Source: an uncultured Marmoricola sp. (GTDB lineage Bacteria > Actinomycetota > Actinomycetes > Propionibacteriales > Nocardioidaceae). Taken from it: a DNA stretch of 12,590 nt. The translations under genes were made by a program, and so were the position numbers. Positions 7,415-12,590 of this stretch are shown piece by piece; within the stretch, counting starts at the first letter, position 1; every line of letters starts with the position of its first letter. The notes under the pieces are model-generated. The model did not search any database, had not been told where the DNA came from, and saw nothing but the letters and a program-made list of their open reading frames with translations. The stretch spans positions 1 to 12,590 of the forward strand of contig CALMMO010000118.1 of NCBI GenBank assembly GCA_937868455.1, read 5' to 3'.

Positions 7415-8434
7415 GTGCAGCGGAAGAAGACCCTGCTGGGGGTGGCGTACGCCGGGATCATCCTGGCGCTTTTTGGCGTTGCCGCACTCACCTTCTTCCC
7501 ACATAAATCTGATCCGATGTCGTTGGACTCACCCTCGGTTACTGTGGCGAGTCTGAACCGCACAATGTCGGCGAGTCGCGCCAAAGAGGATGACTCCACT
7601 GCTGACGCGCTCGCTGCCCAGCACCAGGCGGCGTTGGAAACAATCGACAAGCAGCGCGCTAAGCACGAGAAGACTCTGGTCATTCCCGTCACGAAGTTCA
7701 CCATGGCGACCTTCAATGTGCAGGGCAGTTCGCACCGTGGTGGCGGCGCCTCACGTGTGCTTCGGGCGATGTCGCTGCTGCAAGGCAATAGCGTCGACGT
7801 TGCCTCGCTGCAAGAAGTGCAACGCAACCAGCGTGCGGCCATCTTGGGTAGTTACGGCGGCACCTACGGGATGTACCCAGCGATGAATGCTCGCGAGGGC
7901 GACGCTCACAATCAGGTGATTTGGCGCAAGAGTCGCTTTGAGTTGGTCACAGGCACCACGCGCACCTACCACTACTTCCGCGGTCAAGCCCGACGCATGC
8001 CGTTGGTGAAGTTGCGCGACAAAGACACTCAGGCCGAGTTCTGGGTGACCAGTTACCACAACCCGGCGAGCGGCGTGCTCGGCATGGGCAATCAGGCTGG
8101 TTGGCGTGCCCGTAACGTCTCGATGCAGATCCGCGACGCCAACGCGATCATCGCGACTGGCGTTCCGCTGATCATCGCGGGCGACATGAACGACCGAAAC
8201 ACCTACTTCTGTGCCATGGTGATGAACACCTCGATGCATGCCTCTGACGGGGGTAGTGACAATGGTGGCTGTCACCCACCAGGGGAGCACAACATCGACT
8301 GGATCATGGGTTCACCCCTGATTGAGTTCAGTGGGCACGTTCGCCTCGACAACGGGGTCGTCAACGCCACCTCTGACCACCCGCTCTATTTCACCCAGGT
8401 GGTTGCCACCGGCAAACGCATCAGGGGCCACTAG
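7415..8434 (+). CDS. Exported endonuclease/exonuclease/phosphatase (EEP)-fold protein
   Basis: 339 residues. An N-terminal hydrophobic segment (6-27 after RKK) is a signal peptide or anchor. A charged, probably helical linker rich in Ala, Gln, Lys and Glu follows (about 50-88), then an EEP domain (94-332). The metal-dependent active-site motifs are in the usual order: TFNVQG (Asn101), LQEV (Glu134), SYHNPAS (His215), GDMND (Asp257, Asn259), NIDWIM (Asp295) and SDHPLYF (Asp321-His322). All expected catalytic residues are present, so it should cleave phosphodiester or phosphomonoester bonds outside the cytoplasm. DNA, RNA, a nucleotide or a phospholipid headgroup are all possible substrates. 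The only two cysteines (266 and 286) flank a Gly/Asp/Ser loop before the NIDW motif and may form a disulfide, fitting an extracellular site. The gene is unlinked in function to its purine and glycerol neighbours as far as can be seen. Confidence 0.87.
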   Translation: MQRKKTLLGVAYAGIILALFGVAALTFFPHKSDPMSLDSPSVTVASLNRTMSASRAKEDDSTADALAAQHQAALETIDKQRAKHEKTLVIPVTKFTMATFNVQGSSHRGGGASRVLRAMSLLQGNSVDVASLQEVQRNQRAAILGSYGGTYGMYPAMNAREGDAHNQVIWRKSRFELVTGTTRTYHYFRGQARRMPLVKLRDKDTQAEFWVTSYHNPASGVLGMGNQAGWRARNVSMQIRDANAIIATGVPLIIAGDMNDRNTYFCAMVMNTSMHASDGGSDNGGCHPPGEHNIDWIMGSPLIEFSGHVRLDNGVVNATSDHPLYFTQVVATGKRIRGH

Positions 8435-8513
8435 GCCCGCCCAACCGGCCCACCAAAGTCCTAGCGACTAGCCACTGCCAGATGCCTCCACCCCCTGATG
8501 GGAAGATGAGGCC

Positions 8514-10250
8514 ATGGCATTTTCAGCTGATCTTGGTCCGGCTTCTCGTGAGCGTGCATTGGCCGCAATGCAAGATGGGCCCCTCGACGTACTCGTTGTT
8601 GGTGGCGGCATCACGGGCGCTGGCATTGCTCTCGACGCGGTCAGCCGAGGCCTCTCCACCGGTTTGATCGAGCAACGAGATCTTGCCAGTGGCACCTCTT
8701 CTCGCAGTTCGAAGTTGGTGCACGGTGGCTTGCGCTACCTGGAGATGTTCGACTTCGCGTTGGTGCGTGAGGCGCTGCAAGAGCGTGGCCTGTTGTTGAC
8801 CCGTTTGGCGCCGCACTTGGTGCGCCCGGTGCCCTTCCTCTACCCACTGCATCACGCGTGGGAGCGGCCCTACGTCGGCGCCGGTGTCGCGCTCTACGAC
8901 ACCATGGCGATGGCCGGTAAGTACTCCATGGGAGTGCCCAAGCACCGCCACTTGTTCCGCAAGAAGCTCAAAGCGATCGCCCCCGACATTCGCACCGATG
9001 ACCTGCATGGCGCGATCCGCTACTACGACTGCCAAGTTGACGACGCGCGACTCGTGATGAGCGTGGCCCGCACGGCCGCGACGTACGGCGCGCACGTCAC
9101 GACCCGCACCAAGGTGACCGGGTTTATTCACGAAGATGGCCGTGTTGTGGGCGTCAATGTTCGTGACCTGGAAAACGACCTGGACTTTGAGGTGCGAGCC
9201 CGCACGGTCATCAACGCTGCTGGTGTGTGGACCGACGAAATCCAGCAACTCATGGGCGGCGAAGGCGCCCTCAATGTCGAGGCCAGCAAGGGCGTCCACA
9301 TTGTGGTGAGCCGCGATCGGATCAAGGCTGAAGCCGGCTTCATCACTAAGACCGAGAAGTCAGTGATGTTTGTGATCCCGTGGGCGAACTACTGGATTAT
9401 CGGCACCACCGACACTCCGTGGGAGTTCGATCTTGCGCACCCGGCAGCCTCGAAGGCCGACGTTGAGTACCTCCTTGAGCACGTCAACAAGTTGTTGCGG
9501 GTCCCGCTCGATCGAAGCGACGTCATCGGTGTCTATGCCGGCCTTCGGCCTTTGCTTAAGGGCACGGTTCCCAAAGATGGCGACCGCGGCGACGCCGCCG
9601 CAGCGACCACCAAAATTAGTCGTGAGCACACCGTCGTGAGCCCGGTGCCCGGACTCGTGCTGATTGCCGGTGGCAAATTGACTACCTACCGTGTGATGGC
9701 CAAAGACGCCGTCGACTTGGCAACCGCAACCTTTGACAAGGTCGGCCCATCGATCACCGAGAACGTGCCGTTGATGGGTGCCGAAGGGTTCGCCACACGC
9801 ACTCAACAGCGCGATGCGATCGCTAAAGCATCCGGCCTTGGTGTGGACGTGATTGAGCACCTGCTTCGGCGCTATGGCGGGCTTATCGATGAGGTGTTGG
9901 AGTTGGTGTCCAACCGACCCGAACTGGGTCACTCGCTCGAAGGTGCCGATGGCTATCTGGCCGCCGAGATCGCTTATGCCGCATCCCATGAAGGTGCACG
10001 CCATCTTGATGACGTGCTGGCTCGACGTACTCGAATTTCGATTGAAACCGACGACCGAGGTGTCAGCGCGGCACGCCCGGCAGCCCTTTTGATGGCGGAG
10101 GTCTTTGGTTGGGACCAGGCTCGCATCGACGACGAGGTCGACCACTACCTGCGACGCGTCGAGGCCGAACGCCAAAGCCAGGAGCAAGACAACGACCAGG
10201 CCGCCGACGAGGCTCGGGTGAGCGCACCTGAGGGGCCCTGGAACACCTAG
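8514..10250 (+). CDS. glpD: Aerobic glycerol-3-phosphate dehydrogenase (FAD-dependent)
   Basis: 578 residues. It oxidises sn-glycerol 3-phosphate to dihydroxyacetone phosphate at the membrane face and passes electrons through FAD to the quinone pool, linking glycerol and phospholipid breakdown to glycolysis. The FAD-binding dinucleotide fold begins with VLVVGGGITGAGIALDA (26-42). Next come TSSRSSKLVHGGLRYLE (61-77), a strong family signature, and NAAGVWTD (234-241). GVYAGLRPL with Arg345 and GGKLTTYR (386-393) line the substrate and flavin site. The C-terminal cap (about 410-545) matches the family, and a Gln/Asp/Glu-rich tail (551-568) looks disordered. ATG 8514 is preceded by GGGAAG (8500-8505, 8-base spacer). 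The 79-bp gap upstream shows no clear promoter or terminator. No glycerol kinase, facilitator or glpR-like regulator is in the window, so this is a stand-alone glpD. Confidence 0.96.
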   Translation: MAFSADLGPASRERALAAMQDGPLDVLVVGGGITGAGIALDAVSRGLSTGLIEQRDLASGTSSRSSKLVHGGLRYLEMFDFALVREALQERGLLLTRLAPHLVRPVPFLYPLHHAWERPYVGAGVALYDTMAMAGKYSMGVPKHRHLFRKKLKAIAPDIRTDDLHGAIRYYDCQVDDARLVMSVARTAATYGAHVTTRTKVTGFIHEDGRVVGVNVRDLENDLDFEVRARTVINAAGVWTDEIQQLMGGEGALNVEASKGVHIVVSRDRIKAEAGFITKTEKSVMFVIPWANYWIIGTTDTPWEFDLAHPAASKADVEYLLEHVNKLLRVPLDRSDVIGVYAGLRPLLKGTVPKDGDRGDAAAATTKISREHTVVSPVPGLVLIAGGKLTTYRVMAKDAVDLATATFDKVGPSITENVPLMGAEGFATRTQQRDAIAKASGLGVDVIEHLLRRYGGLIDEVLELVSNRPELGHSLEGADGYLAAEIAYAASHEGARHLDDVLARRTRISIETDDRGVSAARPAALLMAEVFGWDQARIDDEVDHYLRRVEAERQSQEQDNDQAADEARVSAPEGPWNT

Positions 10251-10256
10251 ACTGAC

Positions 10257-10311
10257 CTTGCACGGCTGACCCCCTATCCAATGTGGATCGGGGGTGTTTG
10301 GCCGTGCCAAG
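10257..10311 (+). terminator. Two-tier hairpin between glpD and mfd
   Basis: The inner stem is CCCCC (10270-10274) with GGGGG (10290-10294), plus ATCCA/TGGAT closed by an ATG loop. The outer stem is CTTGCACGGC (10257-10266) with GCCGTGC and AAG (10301-10311, one bulged C). Only TGTTT follows the inner stem, so as a terminator it is weak on the U-run. The outer stem reaches the mfd ribosome site (AAGAGGAG, 10309-10316). It is most simply the glpD terminator, but it could be a structured mfd leader. Confidence 0.55.
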
Positions 10312-10321
10312 AGGAGTGGTT

Positions 10322-12590
10322 GTGAGCATCAGTGGCCTTGTGCAGGCAGTTGCGACGAGCCCGGCGTTGGCTCAAGCGCTGGCCGATGCTGACGTCGCGC
10401 GCACCCATGAACTCACCGGCCCACCGGCTGTGCATCCCTTTGTGATCGCAGGCTTGGCGGCTCGCCGACCCGTGCTCGTAGTGACTGCCACCGTGCGCGA
10501 GGCCGAAGACCTCACGGCCGTGTTGGGTGAGGTCGTCGACCCGGCTCGGCTGGCGTTCTATCCCGCATGGGAAACCCTCCCTCACGAGCGGCTGAGTCCT
10601 CGAAGCGACACCGTTGGCAAGCGTTTGGCCGTGCTGCGCCGCCTCAAACACCCAGGTGCCGATGCAGACAACGGCCCCATCAACGTGCTCGTGGCACCGA
10701 TCCGCAGTGTCTTGCAGCCGCAAGTCAAAGGACTCGCGGATTTGGCTCCTGTCGAGGTTCGGGTTGGTGACGCGGTGCCACCAGAAACCTTGGTGCGGCA
10801 GTTGGCCCAGGCTGCCTATTCTCGCGTCGACCTCGTGGAAAAGCGCGGGGAGTTCGCTGTGCGAGGCGGCATTGTCGATGTGTTTCCACCGACTGAAGAG
10901 CACCCACTGCGCGTGGAGTTCTTTGGCGATGACGTCGACGAGATCCGCTCCTTTGCGGTCGCCGACCAGCGAACCATCGCACCGGTGCCCCGCCTGTGGG
11001 CACCCCCGTGTCGCGAACTTCTCCTCACCGAGGAGGTACGTCGACGTGCCGCCGCCCTGGGCGAGAAGCACCCTCAACTCCTCGATCTCACTGACAAGAT
11101 CGCCGAAGGCATCGCGGTCGAGGGCATGGAGTCGTTGGCCCCCGTGCTGGTCGATGAGATGGAACTCCTCGTCGAATTGATGCCGGAGAACACCACTGTG
11201 TTGGTGATCGACCCCGAACGCGTGCGTGCTCGGGCCCATGATCTGGTTGCGACGAGCGATGAGTTCCTGGGAGCCTCCTGGGCTGCCGCGGCTGCCGGCG
11301 GTTCGGCACCTATCGACGTGGGGGCGGCGTCGCTGCGCCAGCTTGGCGATGTGCGCGAACTGGCTATCGAACAAGGCAAGGCTTGGTGGAGCGTCTCGCC
11401 GTTCGGGCTCGACGAGGCTGAGTTTGGTGTCGACGGCGACTTGGGGATTGCTGGCATCGACCCCTATCGCGGCGATATCGAGGCTGCCATTGCCGATATC
11501 AAGTCGAAGTTGGCCCAGCGCTATCGCATCGTCGTACTCAGTGAAGGCCATGGGCCAGCCCAGCGCATGGTTGAAGTGCTCGGCGAACATGACGTGCCGG
11601 CCAGGTTGATGGACGAACTCAGTGAGTTGCCGCCAGACGTGGTGGCGGTGAGCCAAGCCCAGCTCCCTAGTGGGCTCAGCGACCCACACAGCAAAGTTTT
11701 TGTCCTCACCACCGAAGACATCTCCGGGCAGCGCAGCAGCACGCGTGACATGCGCAAGATGCCGACGCGACGCAAGGCACAGATCGACCCGCTGGAGCTG
11801 AAGAAGGGCGACTACGTCGTTCACGAGCAGCACGGTGTGGGCCGCTTTGTTGAGATGACCCAGCGCGAAGTGCAAGGCGCGGTGCGGGAGTACCTCGTGC
11901 TGGAGTACGGCGCGAGCAAGCGCGGATTCCCACCCGACAGGCTTTATGTGCCTGCCGATGCGCTGGATCAGGTGACTCGATATGTCGGTGGCGAGCAGCC
12001 AAGTCTTGACCGTCTGGGTGGGTCAGATTGGGCCAAGCGCAAGGGCAGGGCGCGCAAAGCGGTCAAGCAGATCGCTGCAGAGTTGATCAAGCTTTATGCA
12101 GCTCGCCAAGCCACCAAAGGCCACGCGTTTGGCTTAGACACTCCCTGGCAGCGCGAACTCGAAGACGCCTTCCCGTTCCACGAGACCCCTGACCAGTTGA
12201 GCACGGTCGAGGAGGTCAAGCGCGACATGGAGCGCATTGTGCCCATGGACCGGTTGGTGTGTGGTGACGTGGGCTACGGCAAGACCGAAATCGCGGTGCG
12301 GGCTGTGTTCAAGGCCGTGCAAGACGGCAAACAGGTGGCCGTCTTGGTGCCGACCACTCTGCTGGTCACGCAGCACTTCTCGACGTTTGCCGAGCGGATG
12401 AGCGGCTTCCCAGTCGTGATCAAACCGCTGAGCCGATTCCAAACCGACCGCGAGGCCAAGGAAGTAATCGAGGGGCTGGCAAACGGCAGCGTCGACATCG
12501 TGATTGGCACACACCGACTGCTCAACCCAGACATCAAAATGAAAGACCTGGGCCTGATCGTGGTGGATGAGGAGCAGCGGTTCGGCGTGG
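10322..12590 (+). CDS. mfd: Transcription-repair coupling factor Mfd, 3' end cut by the window
   Basis: 756 codons are visible of the usual 1,150 or so. Mfd binds RNA polymerase stalled at DNA lesions, pushes it off by ATP-driven translocation and recruits UvrA for nucleotide excision repair. The UvrB-like N-terminal region covers about 1-340 (FYPAWETLPHERLSP; RGEFAVRGGIVDVFPP near 175-190). A divergent middle domain follows. The CarD/RID polymerase-binding domain is at about 490-560 (LKKGDYVVHEQHGVGRF from 493). Then comes the translocase motor with Walker A GDVGYGKT (648-655) and Walker B DEEQRF (749-754), where the window ends; the second motor lobe and the autoinhibitory D7 domain are missing from view only. 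The start is GTG 10322, with AGGAG at 10312-10316; an in-frame GTG at 10316 overlaps that site and is less likely. The reading frame is intact throughout. Confidence 0.96.
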   Translation, partial: MSISGLVQAVATSPALAQALADADVARTHELTGPPAVHPFVIAGLAARRPVLVVTATVREAEDLTAVLGEVVDPARLAFYPAWETLPHERLSPRSDTVGKRLAVLRRLKHPGADADNGPINVLVAPIRSVLQPQVKGLADLAPVEVRVGDAVPPETLVRQLAQAAYSRVDLVEKRGEFAVRGGIVDVFPPTEEHPLRVEFFGDDVDEIRSFAVADQRTIAPVPRLWAPPCRELLLTEEVRRRAAALGEKHPQLLDLTDKIAEGIAVEGMESLAPVLVDEMELLVELMPENTTVLVIDPERVRARAHDLVATSDEFLGASWAAAAAGGSAPIDVGAASLRQLGDVRELAIEQGKAWWSVSPFGLDEAEFGVDGDLGIAGIDPYRGDIEAAIADIKSKLAQRYRIVVLSEGHGPAQRMVEVLGEHDVPARLMDELSELPPDVVAVSQAQLPSGLSDPHSKVFVLTTEDISGQRSSTRDMRKMPTRRKAQIDPLELKKGDYVVHEQHGVGRFVEMTQREVQGAVREYLVLEYGASKRGFPPDRLYVPADALDQVTRYVGGEQPSLDRLGGSDWAKRKGRARKAVKQIAAELIKLYAARQATKGHAFGLDTPWQRELEDAFPFHETPDQLSTVEEVKRDMERIVPMDRLVCGDVGYGKTEIAVRAVFKAVQDGKQVAVLVPTTLLVTQHFSTFAERMSGFPVVIKPLSRFQTDREAKEVIEGLANGSVDIVIGTHRLLNPDIKMKDLGLIVVDEEQRFGV

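Noticed and set aside
9360..10310. Minus-strand open frame opposite glpD (also 8523-9299)
   Set aside because: Antisense shadows of GlpD codon bias; no recognisable motif and no ribosome site.
10274..11875. Long minus-strand open frame (533 codons) opposite mfd
   Set aside because: It lies wholly antisense to the clearly conserved Mfd frame. It is His-, Gln- and Arg-rich with no domain, as expected from the reverse complement of a GC-rich gene.

Overview
This window looks like chromosomal sequence from a moderately high-GC actinobacterium. The clues are a GroEL ending in a His-Gly tail, a CBS-domain IMP dehydrogenase followed by an actinobacterial-type GuaB3 paralogue, TAnnnT-type -10 boxes placed for leaderless mRNAs, and GTG starts. 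The lineage below phylum cannot be settled by eye. No mobile element, tRNA, rRNA, CRISPR array or integration scar was seen. Gene density is high and every reading frame appears intact, apart from the two genes cut by the window ends.

Layout: (1) 1-155, the last codons of groEL and a near-perfect intrinsic terminator. (2) 171-3020, minus strand, a three-gene block read right to left: an OmpR/PhoB-type response regulator, its histidine kinase (4-bp ATGA overlap), and a secreted protein made of two copies of a domain I do not recognise. (3) 3095-4514, plus strand, divergent from the regulator: a DUF4956 membrane protein overlapping by 8 bp a membrane-anchored or secreted PAP2/class-A-type acid phosphatase. 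(4) 4599-7363, plus strand: guaB (IMP dehydrogenase) and guaB3, separated by a 149-bp spacer holding two overlapping inverted repeats. (5) 7415-8434, an exported endonuclease/exonuclease/phosphatase-fold protein with its own leaderless promoter. (6) 8514-10250, glpD. (7) 10322-12590, the first two thirds of mfd, cut by the window end.

The housekeeping part (groEL, guaB, guaB3, glpD, mfd) is ordinary. The interesting part is the accessory block at 171-4514. The only strongly 11-bp-periodic repeats noticed in the intergenic spaces, with TTGAAT/CTGAAT-like half-sites, lie upstream of the regulator (shared with the divergent DUF4956-PAP2 operon) and upstream of the duplicated secreted protein. 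Eleven-bp periodicity is the usual geometry of OmpR/PhoB-family operators. I therefore infer one cell-envelope module: a two-component system that may control itself, a novel secreted two-repeat protein and a DUF4956-phosphatase pair. Its signal and purpose are unknown; phosphate or phosphoester handling at the cell surface is a guess based on the phosphatase.
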